Part shown: positions 32,441 through 43,600 of the stretch, piece by piece
Position numbering within the stretch: the first letter of the stretch is position 1
Layout of the letters: each line of letters opens with the position of its first letter
Assembly (NCBI GenBank): GCA_003281385.1
Contig: QCCE01000003.1
Coordinates: forward strand, 98,031 to 162,030
DNA length: 64,000 nucleotides
Source: Prochlorococcus sp. AG-347-K17
GTDB lineage: Bacteria; Cyanobacteriota; Cyanobacteriia; PCC-6307; Cyanobiaceae
Direction of reading: 5' to 3'
Made by a program: the position numbers and the translations under genes
Notes under the pieces: model-generated
Told to the model about the DNA's origin: nothing
Seen by the model: only the letters and a program-made list of their open reading frames with translations
The model's database searches: none

Positions 32441-32470
32441 GGAGATGCTCTACCACTGAGCTACATCCGC
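32400..32470 (-). tRNA. tRNA-Gly(GCC)
   Basis: 71 bases that fold as a complete cloverleaf on the minus strand: a perfect 7-bp acceptor stem (GCGGATG/CATCCGC), D arm GCTC-AGTGGTA-GAGC, anticodon arm TCTCC-TTGCCAA-GGAGA with anticodon GCC, and T arm GAGAG-TTCGAAT-CTCTT (one G-T pair). The 3' CCA is not encoded. Its 3' half is duplicated at 29319-29362, marking it as the integration target of the islet. Confidence 0.98.
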
Positions 32471-32531
32471 ATAACTTTTTTATTTTATCTTAAAGAAGGG
32501 ATCAATGATAGAAATAATTAAATTTTTTCAA

Positions 32532-33008
32532 TTAATTTAAATTTTTAATTAAGGATCCCATTTCAATTGCTTGTAAAGCATAATTCCAACCAAGATTATT
32601 TTTAATACCTGCTCTTTCTAAAGCCTGCTGCATAGTATCAGTAGTTAAAACCCCAAAAATAATTGGAACATCATTTTCATTTGAAACTTGCGAAATACCT
32701 TTACTCGCCTCAGATATAACTACATCATAGTGGGAAGTTTCACCACGAATCACAGCCCCAAGAGCAATTACAACGTCATAACTCTTTTTTTTCATGAGGG
32801 TTTTAGCTGCGATTGGTAATTCGAATGAACCAGGAACCCAAACTATATCTACTTGATTACTTAATTCTGAAGTATCTAAACCATGTCTTTTTAAACAATC
32901 AAGACAACCAGATAGAATTTTATTTGTAATTAAATCATTAAATCTTGCTATTACAATCCCAACTTTTAAAGTAGAGGCATTAGTAAAAGAACCCTCAAAA
33001 ATAGTCAT
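32532..33008 (-). CDS. ribH: 6,7-dimethyl-8-ribityllumazine synthase
   Basis: Penultimate riboflavin enzyme, joining the ribityl-pyrimidinedione with dihydroxybutanone phosphate. 158 residues with VGIVIARFN near the start, VPGSFELP (substrate loop), and [16 protein letters not shown] including the catalytic His. Family members assemble as pentamers or 60-mers. It follows psbZ on the same strand after 48 bases. Confidence 0.97.
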   Translation of the reverse strand: MTIFEGSFTNASTLKVGIVIARFNDLITNKILSGCLDCLKRHGLDTSELSNQVDIVWVPGSFELPIAAKTLMKKKSYDVVIALGAVIRGETSHYDVVISEASKGISQVSNENDVPIIFGVLTTDTMQQALERAGIKNNLGWNYALQAIEMGSLIKNLN

Positions 33009-33056
33009 TAAATTTACTTAGATATAATAATAGATTCTCACGAAAAGGTATTAAGT

Positions 33057-33254
33057 TCAAACTAATGAAGAAACTATCCCTGTAACAAAAACCAAAACAA
33101 CCCAAACAGCAGCAATAGAATAAATTTTTCTCCTACTTTCTCGCTGTCCTTCTTCAGTAGAAGGTTGAGTCACATATAAAACGGGTACTCCAACTACCGC
33201 AATTAAAGAAGCAAATAATAGAGCATTTACGAAGAAAAAGTTAACAGCCTGCAT
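33057..33254 (-). CDS. psbZ: Photosystem II protein PsbZ
   Basis: 65-residue thylakoid protein with two transmembrane helices (about 6-27 and 43-63) joined by the PSTEEGQRESRRKI loop, characteristic of PsbZ (Ycf9). It sits at the edge of the PSII core near CP43 and helps dimer and antenna interactions. Direct evidence that the organism is an oxygenic phototroph. Divergent from mutS. Confidence 0.95.
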   Translation of the reverse strand: MQAVNFFFVNALLFASLIAVVGVPVLYVTQPSTEEGQRESRRKIYSIAAVWVVLVFVTGIVSSLV

Positions 33255-33275
33255 AGTTCAGTCTTAGGTTTAAAT

Positions 33276-33281
33276 ATTATA
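33276..33281 (-). promoter_or_regulatory. Possible -10 box of psbZ
   Basis: A perfect TATAAT on the minus strand ends 21 bases before the psbZ ATG. No -35 match is seen at 17 bases upstream. In such A/T-rich DNA a chance hexamer is possible. Confidence 0.35.
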
Positions 33282-33394
33282 AATACTATAATCTCATGAA
33301 AATGATAATTTTTAGAGAAAATTTACATACTTTAGCTACTTTAAAATGCAAAAAAAAAATTTCTACCTAATATCTATTTAGGAATTAAAAAAAT

Positions 33395-36133
33395 ATGCAA
33401 GAAGATACGATAATTCAAAAGAATTTATTTTCGATTGGTAATGATAATAATGAACAAAAAGAGATAACAAAAATTTCAGAAGATTTATCTTTGGAAGATT
33501 TAAAAAAAGAATCGCAAAAAAGACCCAGACAAAGAAAAAATTCAACTAATTTAATAAATAAATTCAAGACTGATTTAATTTCAAATAACAAAAATGTTTG
33601 CATCAATGAAGAATCTTATAGCTATAAAACAGTTTCAAAACTGAAACTAACTCCTGTAATGAAGCATTATGTAACTCTAAAAGAAGAAAATAAAGATAGG
33701 TTATTACTTTATAGATTAGGAGATTTTTTTGAATGTTTTTTTGAGGATGCTGTATTAATATCTAACCTTTTAGAAATAACGCTTACCAGTAAAGATGCTG
33801 GCAAAGAGATTGGTAAGATCCCTATGGCAGGGGTTCCCCATCATGCAATGGAGAGATACTGTGCTGATTTAATTAAAAAAAATTATTCTGTGGTTATATG
33901 CGATCAATTAGAAAAAAGTTCTGGAAATTATGGGACTCCAATCAAAAGAGGAATAACAAGAATAATTACTCCTGGAACTGTAATTGAAGAGGGGATGTTG
34001 ATAGCAAAGAAAAATAATTGGATTACTGCTATTTACTTATCAGAAGAAAACTCAAATGAATCTTATGAATGGGGTATATCAAAAGCTGATGTAAGCACAG
34101 GAGAATTAATAACTTTAGAAGGCCAATCTCTGTCAAAACTATTTGATGAAATTATTAAATTAGATTCTTCAGAAATCATTGTAGGAAGCAATGCAGTAAG
34201 AAATTTATTAATTAAAGGAAATAGTCAAATTACATATACTGTTTCTCAAGAGACTAATTTTGGAATTAATGAAGCAAATTATCTAATAAAAAATTATTTC
34301 CAAATTGCAAACTTAGAGGGCATAGGACTTAAAAATTTAAACAATGCAACTAGATCACTTGGAGGTTTATTAAATTATTTAGAAAAAATTAATCCTTCAA
34401 ATTTAGATAAAGATTCTTCTTTAAAAATCTCATTAGACTTTCCACAAATTCAATATGGTCACAACAAATTAATTATTGATTATCAAACACAAAAAAATTT
34501 AGAAATAAAAAATACACAACGAGAAAACAATTATGTAGGTTCGCTACTATGGAGTATTGATAGAACTTATACTTGCATGGGTGCAAGGTGTTTAAGAAGA
34601 TGGATAGATTCACCACTATTAAACGTTAATGAAATTTATAAAAGACAAAATATAATTACAAACTTTGTTGAATCTAAAAAATTACGTACAGATACCCAAA
34701 ATTTACTTAGAGCAATGGGGGATTTAGAAAGACTTTCAGGTAGAGCTTGTGCAGGTCATGCAAGTCCCAGAGACTTAATTGCAATAGCTGAAGGTTTAAA
34801 AAAATTGCCTAGACTAAAATCTATAATTAAATTATTTAAATATGAACTCCCAGATTGGACTGACCAATTAAAAAATATTGATGAAGGACTCTTAGAATTA
34901 GCTGATAATATAAGTTTTAAACTAGTAGAAAATCCTCCTCTAAATATTAGTGAAGGAGGCATGATCCACGATGGTGTTGACAATATATTAGATGGTTTAC
35001 GCAATTTAATGGACGATTACTCTGAGTGGCTAAATAAAGAGGAATTAAAAGAAAGGAAAATTAGCAAAATTTCAAACCTAAAAATTCAATTTCATAAAAA
35101 TTTTGGTTACTACATTTCTATTAACAAATCAAAAGTTAATTTAGCTCCACAGCATTGGATCAAAAGGCAAACACTTACTAATGAAGAAAGGTACATCACT
35201 TCAGAAATTAAGAATAAAGAAAATAAGATTTTTCAAATAAAAAGTAGAGCTTCATCAAGAGAATATGAAATTTTCTGCGAATTAAGAAACATAGTTGCTG
35301 AAAAAACAAAACAAATAAGATCAATCGCAAAATCTATAGCGTCTCTTGATGCATTGCTTGGTTTGTCAATTACTTCAGTAGAGAACAATTTTATAAAACC
35401 TTCATTAATATCAATAAATGATTCAAAAACAAAAAATAATACAAAAATTATCGCAGGAAGAAATCCAATCGTAGAGCAATTATTAAATGATAAAAAGTTT
35501 ATAGCGAACGATATCTCTTTTGATGAAAATCAAAAATTAATTATATTAACCGGTCCCAATGCAAGCGGAAAAAGTTGCTTTATAAGACAACTTGGTTTAA
35601 TACAAATTCTTGCACAGATTGGTAGTTTTGTTCCTGCTAATAATGCTGAAATTAAAATTGCAGATAGGATTTTCACAAGAATTGGGGCGGTTGATGATCA
35701 ATCATCTGGACAATCAACATTTATGGTTGAAATGTCTGAAACTGCATCAATCCTAAATCAGGCAACTTCTAGATCACTAGTTTTACTTGATGAGATAGGT
35801 AGAGGGACATCTACTTTTGATGGACTTTCAATAGCTTGGTCAGTTAGTGAATATCTTGCAAAAAAAATTCAATGTAACACTATTTTTGCTACGCATTATC
35901 ATGAGTTGAATTATTTAAAAAATGCAAATAAGAATATACAAAACTTTCAAGTTTTAGTAGAACAAAATAACGATCAGCTAATTTTTAGTCATAGGATTGT
36001 CAAAGGGGGATCAAATAAAAGCTACGGTATAGAAGCAGCTAAATTAGCAGGAATTCCAAAAGAAGTTATAGAAAAAGCAAAATCAGTTTTAAATTCTTTA
36101 GAAAAAAATAATAAATCAAATTATCAAATTTAG
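33395..36133 (+). CDS. mutS: DNA mismatch repair protein MutS
   Basis: Recognises base mismatches and small loops. 912 residues with a charged N-terminal extension of about 80 residues before the mismatch-binding domain ([17 protein letters not shown] carries the Phe-x-Glu-type wedge region). Core and clamp domains follow, then the ATPase with Walker A GPNASGKS (720-727), Walker [17 protein letters not shown] and the His switch [11 protein letters not shown] at 33395. Confidence 0.97.
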   Translation: MQEDTIIQKNLFSIGNDNNEQKEITKISEDLSLEDLKKESQKRPRQRKNSTNLINKFKTDLISNNKNVCINEESYSYKTVSKLKLTPVMKHYVTLKEENKDRLLLYRLGDFFECFFEDAVLISNLLEITLTSKDAGKEIGKIPMAGVPHHAMERYCADLIKKNYSVVICDQLEKSSGNYGTPIKRGITRIITPGTVIEEGMLIAKKNNWITAIYLSEENSNESYEWGISKADVSTGELITLEGQSLSKLFDEIIKLDSSEIIVGSNAVRNLLIKGNSQITYTVSQETNFGINEANYLIKNYFQIANLEGIGLKNLNNATRSLGGLLNYLEKINPSNLDKDSSLKISLDFPQIQYGHNKLIIDYQTQKNLEIKNTQRENNYVGSLLWSIDRTYTCMGARCLRRWIDSPLLNVNEIYKRQNIITNFVESKKLRTDTQNLLRAMGDLERLSGRACAGHASPRDLIAIAEGLKKLPRLKSIIKLFKYELPDWTDQLKNIDEGLLELADNISFKLVENPPLNISEGGMIHDGVDNILDGLRNLMDDYSEWLNKEELKERKISKISNLKIQFHKNFGYYISINKSKVNLAPQHWIKRQTLTNEERYITSEIKNKENKIFQIKSRASSREYEIFCELRNIVAEKTKQIRSIAKSIASLDALLGLSITSVENNFIKPSLISINDSKTKNNTKIIAGRNPIVEQLLNDKKFIANDISFDENQKLIILTGPNASGKSCFIRQLGLIQILAQIGSFVPANNAEIKIADRIFTRIGAVDDQSSGQSTFMVEMSETASILNQATSRSLVLLDEIGRGTSTFDGLSIAWSVSEYLAKKIQCNTIFATHYHELNYLKNANKNIQNFQVLVEQNNDQLIFSHRIVKGGSNKSYGIEAAKLAGIPKEVIEKAKSVLNSLEKNNKSNYQI

Positions 36134-36167
36134 TATATTTTTGACATTTTTATAGAATACAAACTTT

Positions 36168-36791
36168 TTAAATAGTTTCCCTCAACAAGGCGTTAACTGC
36201 AGCAGCTGCCATGGCAGCACCCCCTCTAGTTGAATTCAGAACTATCCTAGGAAGATCAGTAGAAATCAGTATGTTTTTGCTTTTCTCTACTCCAATAAAT
36301 CCAACGGGCATTCCGATAATTAAACTAGGTAAATCTTTTGAATTCTCTAAAATATCAATTAAATAAGTTAGAGCTGTAGGCGAACTGCCAATAACTACAA
36401 TAGGTGATTTGCTTCCAGAATTTATAGCAGATAACTCCTTCCAACCTTCACTTAAGCCATATGCAGTTTTAGTTAAATTTGTATGATTATTTTTTCTAAA
36501 CCACATTCTAGCCGTGAATACTTTATTCCTACTAGTATTCTCTGCCATAGATTTTATAGCTGCTGCAGCCATGTCAGTATCAGTTAAAATCGGAGCACCA
36601 CTTTTAAGTGCCTGAAGACCCTTTTCACAAGCACCTTCACTAAAATTTAAAAGATTTTGAACTGTAAAATCCCCTGAAGTATGGACTAATCTCTCTAAAA
36701 CTTTTTTTTCCAGATAATTTAGATCATTGGCTACTAAACGAGATCTTATGAATCTGATGCTTTCCAAAAAAATTGGATGATCTATTACCAT
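36168..36791 (-). CDS. cobH: Precorrin-8X methylmutase (CobH/CbiC)
   Basis: Moves the C-11 methyl to C-12 to form hydrogenobyrinate/cobyrinate in B12 synthesis; Prochlorococcus makes a B12-type cofactor de novo. 207 residues. The catalytic His is His37 in ERLVHTSGD, and the C-terminal TRGGAAMAAAAVNALL is a family hallmark. Convergent with mutS and divergent from holA. Confidence 0.95.
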   Translation of the reverse strand: MVIDHPIFLESIRFIRSRLVANDLNYLEKKVLERLVHTSGDFTVQNLLNFSEGACEKGLQALKSGAPILTDTDMAAAAIKSMAENTSRNKVFTARMWFRKNNHTNLTKTAYGLSEGWKELSAINSGSKSPIVVIGSSPTALTYLIDILENSKDLPSLIIGMPVGFIGVEKSKNILISTDLPRIVLNSTRGGAAMAAAAVNALLRETI

Positions 36792-36849
36792 TAAATTTAA
36801 TTTGTGTTAGAAGTAATCATAGTTAATATATGGTTTTTATTGAGCTATT

Positions 36850-37851
36850 ATGCCAATACAAATATTATGGGGTAATGATCTAAATGCTCAAAATACATTT
36901 ATTCAAAAATTAATTGATAAGGAAGTATCCAAAGAATGGAAAGAAATAAACGTAACTAACTTAAATGGAGATGATGATGAGCAAGTCAATAAAGCTTTTG
37001 ATGAAGTTCTTACACCTCCTTTTGGAGATGGATACAGAATAGTTACATTGAAAAATAATCCCATTTTTACTGCCAAAAATGAAGATCTAAGTACTAAATT
37101 TGAAAAAATTCATGACAATATACCTCAAAATACTTATTTCATTTTGCAAAATACAAAAAAACCAGACTCAAGATTAAAGAGTACTAAATTTTTACAAAAA
37201 CTTATCAAAAATAATTTAGCCAAAGAAAATTCATTTTCTTTACCAGAAATCTGGGACTATGAGGGACAAAAAAGATTTTTAGAAGATGCAGCAAATGAAA
37301 TGAATATCAAAATTGATAAAAATGCAGCTGAATTAATTATTGACTCAGTTGGCAATGACAGCTTTAAACTAATAAATGAATTAGCCAAAGCAAAAACATA
37401 CCTCTCTGCAGTATCAAGTGATTCGAATTCACAACTTTTTCTTAAAAGTATTGATGTAAAAAAAATATTTAGTGATCATCAATCCAATATTTTCAAAATC
37501 ATTGATCATCTCTTACAAAAAAATATTAATGAAAGCCTCATTGAAATAAATTATTCTTTACAAAAAGGAGAACCTGCTTTAAGACTAAATGCAGGTTTAA
37601 TTAGTCAAATAAGAATTCATACCATCATAAAACTAGGAGTTAATTCAGGAAACGATAATACAGAAAAGATTTGTAATCTTGCAGGCATTTCGAATCCAAA
37701 AAGAATTTTTTTTATTCGAAAAAAAGTCAAAAATGTATCTCAAGAATATTTAATTAATTTAATGAGTAACTTACTAGATATTGAATCATTACTAAAACAA
37801 GGTAATGATCCTATAAATGTTTTTACAGAGAAATTAATTAATTTAAGTTAA
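36850..37851 (+). CDS. holA: DNA polymerase III delta subunit
   Basis: Clamp-loader wrench subunit that opens the beta clamp. 333 residues with the AAA+-like N-terminal region lacking a functional P-loop (QILWGNDLNAQNTFIQKL) and the C-terminal collar (GEPALRLNAGLISQIR). The partner tau/gamma subunit, dnaX, is also in this window at 51404. It is followed by lysC after 39 bases. Confidence 0.9.
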   Translation: MPIQILWGNDLNAQNTFIQKLIDKEVSKEWKEINVTNLNGDDDEQVNKAFDEVLTPPFGDGYRIVTLKNNPIFTAKNEDLSTKFEKIHDNIPQNTYFILQNTKKPDSRLKSTKFLQKLIKNNLAKENSFSLPEIWDYEGQKRFLEDAANEMNIKIDKNAAELIIDSVGNDSFKLINELAKAKTYLSAVSSDSNSQLFLKSIDVKKIFSDHQSNIFKIIDHLLQKNINESLIEINYSLQKGEPALRLNAGLISQIRIHTIIKLGVNSGNDNTEKICNLAGISNPKRIFFIRKKVKNVSQEYLINLMSNLLDIESLLKQGNDPINVFTEKLINLS

Positions 37852-37890
37852 CCAAATTATAAGTTTAAGAATTTACATTATGATTTAAGT

Positions 37891-39651
37891 ATGGCTTTAT
37901 TAGTAAAAAAATTTGGCGGTACTTCTGTCGGTGATATTAAAAAAATTAAAAATATTGCAAGTAGCATTTGTCAAAGTAAAGAAGCAGGGAATGAAATTGT
38001 CGTAGTTGTCTCTGCGATGGGGCAAACTACAGATGATTTAAATTGTTTAGCGGAATTAATTAGTAAAAATCCTAATCGAAGAGAATTGGATATGCTTCTC
38101 TCAACTGGAGAGCAAGTAACCATAGCTCTTCTTTCAATGGCATTAAACGAATACGGAATACCTGCAATTTCAATGACTGGTAGCCAGGTTGGAATTATTA
38201 CTGAATCAATTCATGGGAAAGCAAGAATTCTGGATATTAAAACAGAAAGGATCCAAAATTATTTAAATCAGGGTTTTGTAGTTGTCGTGGCTGGATTTCA
38301 AGGAACAACATTAAGCCATACGGGTTCAATGGAAATTACAACTTTGGGTAGAGGTGGTTCAGATACTTCCGCGGTAGCTTTATCAACAGCTTTAGGAGCT
38401 GAGACTTGCGAAATTTATACAGACGTTCCAGGAGTTCTTACTACTGATCCAAGGATTGTTCCTAATGCAAAACTCTTAGATGAAATTAGCTGCGAGGAAA
38501 TGCTTGAACTTGCAAGCGTCGGTGCTTCAGTTCTGCATCCAAGAGCAGTAGAAATTGCTCGCAATTATGGAATTAAATTGTGTGTCAAATCAAGCCAAAG
38601 TGACTCCAGTGGGACTCTTCTAGAAAGTCAAATCCAACCTCTCCCGCTAAAAAGAGGAAGCTTAGAATTAACAAAAACAGTCAATAGTCTTGAAGTATTA
38701 GAAAACCAAGCAGTATTCAGTCTCTCAAATATTCCTGATAGGCCTGGGATTGCTGCGCAAATATTTGAAAAACTTTCAGAAGCAAGTATTAACGTAGATT
38801 TAATAATACAAGCGACAAATGATGGAAATAAAAATGATATTACATTTACTGTTGGTGAATTAGAAGTAAAAAAGACTGTAGAACAATGTGAACTTATAAC
38901 TAGTCAATTAGGGGGAGAATTTAACTTAAAAACCAACATGACTAAATTAAGTATTCAAGGAGCAGGCATTATGGGCAGACCTAGTGTTTCAGCTGATTTA
39001 TTTGATACTTTATCTCAAGCGAATATAAATGTTAGGTTAATAGCTACTAGTGAAATTAAAGTCAGCTGTGTAATTGAAATTAATAATATACCAAAAGCTA
39101 TTAGATTTGTTGCTGAGAAATTTAAGTTATCCGATACACAAATATTTGTTAATCCAATTAATGAAAAACAAGATCAACCTGAAGTAAGAGGAATTGCATT
39201 AGATAAAAACCAAGTTCAGGTAAGCTTTAGAAAACTACCTGATCGTCCGGGTGTAGCAGCATCGATATGTTTAGCATTAGCTGAAAATAATTTACTTATC
39301 GATACTATTGTTCAGTCTGAAAGAATTTCCTCTTTAAAAACTAAGGATATTAGTCTTACAATGAATAAACAAGATAGAGAAAAAGCTAACTTAGTTTTTG
39401 AGGCCTTAACAAAAAAATTACCCGGATCATACATTGAAGATGGCCCTGCCATAGCAAAAGTAAGTACTGTAGGAGCGGGAATGGCATTTAAGGTTGGGAC
39501 GGCTGGAAAAATATTTAGAGCATTGGCTGACCAAAATATCAATATTGAAATGATTGCCACAAGTGAAATTAGGACTTCATGTATTGTCTTAGAAAAAGAT
39601 TGTGACAAAGCAGTTAATGCAATTCATAATCATTTCGAATTAGAAAAATAA
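37891..39651 (+). CDS. lysC: Aspartate kinase
   Basis: First step of the aspartate pathway to lysine, threonine and methionine. 586 residues: kinase domain (1-250) starting LVKKFGGTSVG, then four ACT modules (seen as two internally repeated pairs, starting VFSLSNIPDRPG, KLSIQGAGIMGR, QVSFRKLPDRPG and KVSTVGAGMAFK). The four-ACT layout is the cyanobacterial form and predicts feedback inhibition by lysine and threonine. The next steps, asd and dapA, are at 46-47.6 kb. Confidence 0.97.
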   Translation: MALLVKKFGGTSVGDIKKIKNIASSICQSKEAGNEIVVVVSAMGQTTDDLNCLAELISKNPNRRELDMLLSTGEQVTIALLSMALNEYGIPAISMTGSQVGIITESIHGKARILDIKTERIQNYLNQGFVVVVAGFQGTTLSHTGSMEITTLGRGGSDTSAVALSTALGAETCEIYTDVPGVLTTDPRIVPNAKLLDEISCEEMLELASVGASVLHPRAVEIARNYGIKLCVKSSQSDSSGTLLESQIQPLPLKRGSLELTKTVNSLEVLENQAVFSLSNIPDRPGIAAQIFEKLSEASINVDLIIQATNDGNKNDITFTVGELEVKKTVEQCELITSQLGGEFNLKTNMTKLSIQGAGIMGRPSVSADLFDTLSQANINVRLIATSEIKVSCVIEINNIPKAIRFVAEKFKLSDTQIFVNPINEKQDQPEVRGIALDKNQVQVSFRKLPDRPGVAASICLALAENNLLIDTIVQSERISSLKTKDISLTMNKQDREKANLVFEALTKKLPGSYIEDGPAIAKVSTVGAGMAFKVGTAGKIFRALADQNINIEMIATSEIRTSCIVLEKDCDKAVNAIHNHFELEK

Positions 39652-39658
39652 GTTCTTT

Positions 39659-41701
39659 TTAATTATTTCTTGCCAATTTTTGTCTTAATTTTTTGATTCT
39701 ATCTCTCAAATTTGCTGCTTCTTCAAAATTTAACTCTTTTGCAGCGTCTTTCATTTTAATTTCTAACTTTTCAATTAAGTCAGGCAATTCTTCGAGCAAA
39801 CATTGATTATCACTGGAACTGAGAATTGCGTCAGTTTTGTTATTAACTATATTTATTAAATCTTTAGATAACCCACCAGCATCTAGTTTTCTGGAAAGTT
39901 CTAGAAAAGATAATATTGAATTTTCAATTTTTTTGCCTGCAGGTTTTGGAGTAATACCATTGACTTGGTTATATTTTTTTTGAATAGTTCTTCTTCTTTC
40001 AGTTTCAGATATTGCTCTTTTCATTGAATCTGTGAAGTTATCTGCATAAAGCAAGGCAACGCCTTCAACATGTCTGGCAGCTCTTCCTATTGTTTGAATC
40101 AATGACCTTTCTGCCCTCAGAAAACCTTCTTTATCAGCATCTAATATGGCGACTAAGGATACTTCTGGAAGATCTAGTCCTTCTCTTAATAAATTAACTC
40201 CTACCAAAACATCATATTCGCCCATTCTAAGGTCTTGAATAATTTCAATTCTTTCAATTGAATGGATTTCGGAATGCAAATATCTAACTCTTACTTTATT
40301 TTCAGATAAAAAATCAGTTAGATCTTCAGCCATTCTCTTAGTAAGTGTTGTCACAAGCACTCTTTGATTCTTTTCAGCTCGAATTCTTATTTCAGATAAC
40401 AGATCTTCTATTTGGCCTTCACTAGGTCTTACATCAATTACCGGGTCTAATACCCCAGTTGGTCTTATAACTTGCTCAATAAATTCACCATCACATTGAT
40501 CTAATTCCCATTGACCGGGGGTTGCACTTATAAATAATGTTTGTTTTGATTTTTCCCAAAACTCTTCACATTTTAAAGGTCGATTATCTGCAGCACTTGG
40601 CAATCTAAAACCATGATCTATTAAAACTTTTTTTCTAGATTGATCACCGTTGTACATCGCATGAAGTTGAGGACATGTTACATGACTCTCATCAACTACC
40701 AACAACCAATTTTTGGGAAAGTAATCTATTAAGCATTCTGGCGGTGAACCTTCCTCCCTACCTGATAAATGACGAGCATAATTCTCAACTCCATTACAAT
40801 AACCAACCTCTTTAAGCATTTCTAAATCATATTTTGTACGTTGTTCTAGACGTTGAGCCTCTAATAATTTTCCTTCGTATGTAAATTTATCGAGTTGAGT
40901 TTTTAATTCACTTCTAATTGCACTTATTGCACTCTCAAGTCTTTCTTTTGGAGTTACAAAATGCTTCGCTGGGTAAACGCTAACTTGTTCCAAACTTTCA
41001 AGTATTTCTCCTGTAGTAGGGTCAACATATCTAATAGCTTCGACTTCATCACCAAATAACTCAATTCTTATTAATCTATCTTCATAAGCTGGACCGATTT
41101 CTAAGACATCACCTTTAATTCTGAATCTACCTCTAGTAATTTCAATATCATTTCTAGTGTACTGATTTTCAACGAGAGACCTCAGAGAAGAACGTAGATT
41201 TATTGATTTTCCCACTTCAAATTTAACTGCAGCTTTTAAATACTCACTCGGTATACCAAGACCATAAATACAACTTATTGAGGCTACAACAATTACATCT
41301 TTTCTCTCAAATAATGAGCGTGTTGCAGAATGCCTAAGCATATCTATTTCTTCATTAATTGAAGCAGTTTTGGCTATGTAAGTATCACTTACAGGTACAT
41401 AAGCTTCAGGTTGATAATAATCGTAGTAAGAAATGAAGTACTCAACAGCATTTTTTGGAAAAAATTCCCTTAATTCATTACATAGTTGTGCAGCCAACGT
41501 TTTGTTATGGGCTAAAACGAGTGCTGGTCTTCCTGTTTGTTGAATTACATTGGCAATTGTAAATGTTTTACCAGTTCCAGTAGCTCCTAAAAGAGTCTGA
41601 AACTGTTTACCATTATTTACGCCTTTAACTAATTTTTTAATAGCTTCAGGTTGATCTCCATTTGGTTCATAAGGAGCTTGAAGCTTATAGTTGTTCATCA
41701 A
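39659..41701 (-). CDS. uvrB: UvrABC excinuclease subunit B
   Basis: Damage-verifying helicase-like subunit of nucleotide excision repair. 680 residues with Walker A GATGTGKT (39-46), the beta-hairpin region [13 protein letters not shown], helicase motifs V/VI ([28 protein letters not shown]) and a C-terminal UVR domain (about 635-675) that binds UvrC. Convergent with lysC, 7 bases apart. Confidence 0.98.
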   Translation of the reverse strand: MMNNYKLQAPYEPNGDQPEAIKKLVKGVNNGKQFQTLLGATGTGKTFTIANVIQQTGRPALVLAHNKTLAAQLCNELREFFPKNAVEYFISYYDYYQPEAYVPVSDTYIAKTASINEEIDMLRHSATRSLFERKDVIVVASISCIYGLGIPSEYLKAAVKFEVGKSINLRSSLRSLVENQYTRNDIEITRGRFRIKGDVLEIGPAYEDRLIRIELFGDEVEAIRYVDPTTGEILESLEQVSVYPAKHFVTPKERLESAISAIRSELKTQLDKFTYEGKLLEAQRLEQRTKYDLEMLKEVGYCNGVENYARHLSGREEGSPPECLIDYFPKNWLLVVDESHVTCPQLHAMYNGDQSRKKVLIDHGFRLPSAADNRPLKCEEFWEKSKQTLFISATPGQWELDQCDGEFIEQVIRPTGVLDPVIDVRPSEGQIEDLLSEIRIRAEKNQRVLVTTLTKRMAEDLTDFLSENKVRVRYLHSEIHSIERIEIIQDLRMGEYDVLVGVNLLREGLDLPEVSLVAILDADKEGFLRAERSLIQTIGRAARHVEGVALLYADNFTDSMKRAISETERRRTIQKKYNQVNGITPKPAGKKIENSILSFLELSRKLDAGGLSKDLINIVNNKTDAILSSSDNQCLLEELPDLIEKLEIKMKDAAKELNFEEAANLRDRIKKLRQKLARNN

Positions 41702-41727
41702 GCTAGTAGTTAAAGGATGCTGCTATA

Positions 41728-42504
41728 CTAAGAAATTTTTTCTTCAATTATTGAATTTTTCAAAGATTCTTTTAAGCCCCTAACAACTGCAATCATTGAT
41801 ATTAAATCATCTAATTTATTAACTACAGATCCAACGCCAACCGCTGAGGCTCCAGATGATATTGCTAGTGGACAAGTTACTTGGCTTAATCCGGAGGCAC
41901 TCATGATTGGAATATTCAGAGATTGTTTATTAAATTCTTGATGAATTGCATAGGTAGCTGCAAGAGTTGGTACGGATTTTTCAAAAAAACCTTGAATTCC
42001 TGAAGAGTAAGGAGTAGAACTGGTGCCACCTTCTGTTTGAATAATATCAACACCTTCCTCTACAAGCTTTATAGCAAGATCAACTTGTTTATCAATAGGC
42101 ATAGTATGAGGAACAGTTACTGATAAAGGAATATTAGGCAATAAATCCCTCGTCTCTTTTGTAATGTTTAAAACGGTTTTATCTGAAAAATTAATGCCTT
42201 TTTCATAAAAAGTATCATAATTTCCTATTTCAATTAATGATGCTCCTGCTTTTACCGAATCTTGAAAAGATTGAGGCACTACTGAACTTACACAAACAGG
42301 TAGTGTTGAATTCTTAAGTGCTATATCAACTAGTTCAGGTTTACAAGCAATATCGACAAGATCTGCACCTCCTAATGAAGCAGCCTCAACAATTATTTTC
42401 ACAGATTGAACATCGAAATTATTCAATCCTGCAATAACTTTGAGTAAAGATTTACTTCTTAACTCTTCTTTAATTTTTTGTGGCAAAAGATTAATCAGAC
42501 TCAT
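41728..42504 (-). CDS. DUF561 / Ycf23-like TIM-barrel protein
   Basis: 258 residues. The pattern KVIAGLNNFDVQSV, ADLVDIACKPELV, VCVSSVVPQSF, SVTVPHTMP, IIQTEGGTSS and IMSASGLSQVT indicates a TIM-barrel of the DUF561 family, known as Ycf23 in algal plastids and widespread in cyanobacteria. The function is unproven. It lies 26 bases upstream of uvrB on the same strand. Confidence 0.9.
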   Translation of the reverse strand: MSLINLLPQKIKEELRSKSLLKVIAGLNNFDVQSVKIIVEAASLGGADLVDIACKPELVDIALKNSTLPVCVSSVVPQSFQDSVKAGASLIEIGNYDTFYEKGINFSDKTVLNITKETRDLLPNIPLSVTVPHTMPIDKQVDLAIKLVEEGVDIIQTEGGTSSTPYSSGIQGFFEKSVPTLAATYAIHQEFNKQSLNIPIMSASGLSQVTCPLAISSGASAVGVGSVVNKLDDLISMIAVVRGLKESLKNSIIEEKIS

Positions 42505-42589
42505 TTAATTAATGAATTTATTACCCGATTGTGACATTGTTTTAGTAAAACAGTGCATTTTTTAAAAAATATTACCTGAGCAACACAAA

Positions 42590-43600
42590 ATGACTGATAA
42601 AAAATTAAGTCAGAAAAATTGGTCATCATGGCATCATCAGCTTCATAAGGAGATTCTTACCAAAAAAATATCAATTCCCAAAGGATCCAATATTTTAATA
42701 AGTGTTTCCGGGGGGCAAGACTCAATGGCTTTATTAACCCTAATTAATGACCTAAAAAAAATACATAATTGGTCTATTAGTGTTTGGCATGGTGATCATC
42801 AGTGGCACGAAAAATCATCACTATATGCTCTTGAATTAAAAGATTATTGCGAAGATAAAAATATTTCATTCTCTTTTGATCAAGCAAATAAAGAAAGTAT
42901 TTCTTCAGAAGAAAAAGCACGAGAATGGAGATATAAAAAATTATCTGAAAGAGCCAAAACTTTATTAAATAAAAACCAGCAAAAAAATAATATTTATTTG
43001 TTAACTGGTCACACGAGTAGTGATAATGCAGAAACATTTATCCTCAATTTATCAAGAGGAAGCAATTTTGCAGGTCTAAGTAATATTGAGAGTAAAAGAT
43101 TAATAGAGAATCAAATTTTTTTAATAAGACCAATATTAATTTTCAGTAGGGAAGATACAAAACAATTTTGCAATGATATGAAGATCCCAGTCTGGGAAGA
43201 TCCTACAAATTCAGATCTTAAATTAAAAAGAAATTTAGTCAGAAAAAAAATTATTCCAACCTTAGAAGTCATTTATCCTGGTTGTTCTGAAAGGATAAAT
43301 AATTTTTCCCAAAAAATGAGCAAATTCAATAATGAACGTAATGATCTTAGTGAACTAGCATACCTATATTGTAAGGATATTAAAGGTATCGATAGGAATC
43401 TCCTAAATGGTATGTGTATTGAAGCGAGGTGCACAATCTTAAATAGATTTTTAAAAGAAATAACTGCAAAGCAATGTAGTTCTAAAAATCTGACAAAATT
43501 AGCAACTTCAATTTATGAAAAAAATAAAGGTCAAATTGATCTGCAAGAGTTTTTAAAAATTGTTTGGGATAAAAACTATATAAATTATGAAAAAAGTTAA
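42590..43600 (+). CDS. tilS: tRNA(Ile)-lysidine synthase TilS
   Basis: Converts C34 of tRNA-Ile2 (CAU) to lysidine so that AUA is read as Ile, essential in an A/T-rich genome. 336 residues with the N-type ATP pyrophosphatase loop SVSGGQDS (38-45), HGDHQWHEKS, GHTSSDNAETFILNLSRG (shown: GHTSSDNAETF) and IRPIL. The C-terminal part is shorter than in E. coli (432 residues), as in many bacteria. Its end overlaps the RNase J stop by 4 bases. Confidence 0.95.
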   Translation: MTDKKLSQKNWSSWHHQLHKEILTKKISIPKGSNILISVSGGQDSMALLTLINDLKKIHNWSISVWHGDHQWHEKSSLYALELKDYCEDKNISFSFDQANKESISSEEKAREWRYKKLSERAKTLLNKNQQKNNIYLLTGHTSSDNAETFILNLSRGSNFAGLSNIESKRLIENQIFLIRPILIFSREDTKQFCNDMKIPVWEDPTNSDLKLKRNLVRKKIIPTLEVIYPGCSERINNFSQKMSKFNNERNDLSELAYLYCKDIKGIDRNLLNGMCIEARCTILNRFLKEITAKQCSSKNLTKLATSIYEKNKGQIDLQEFLKIVWDKNYINYEKS

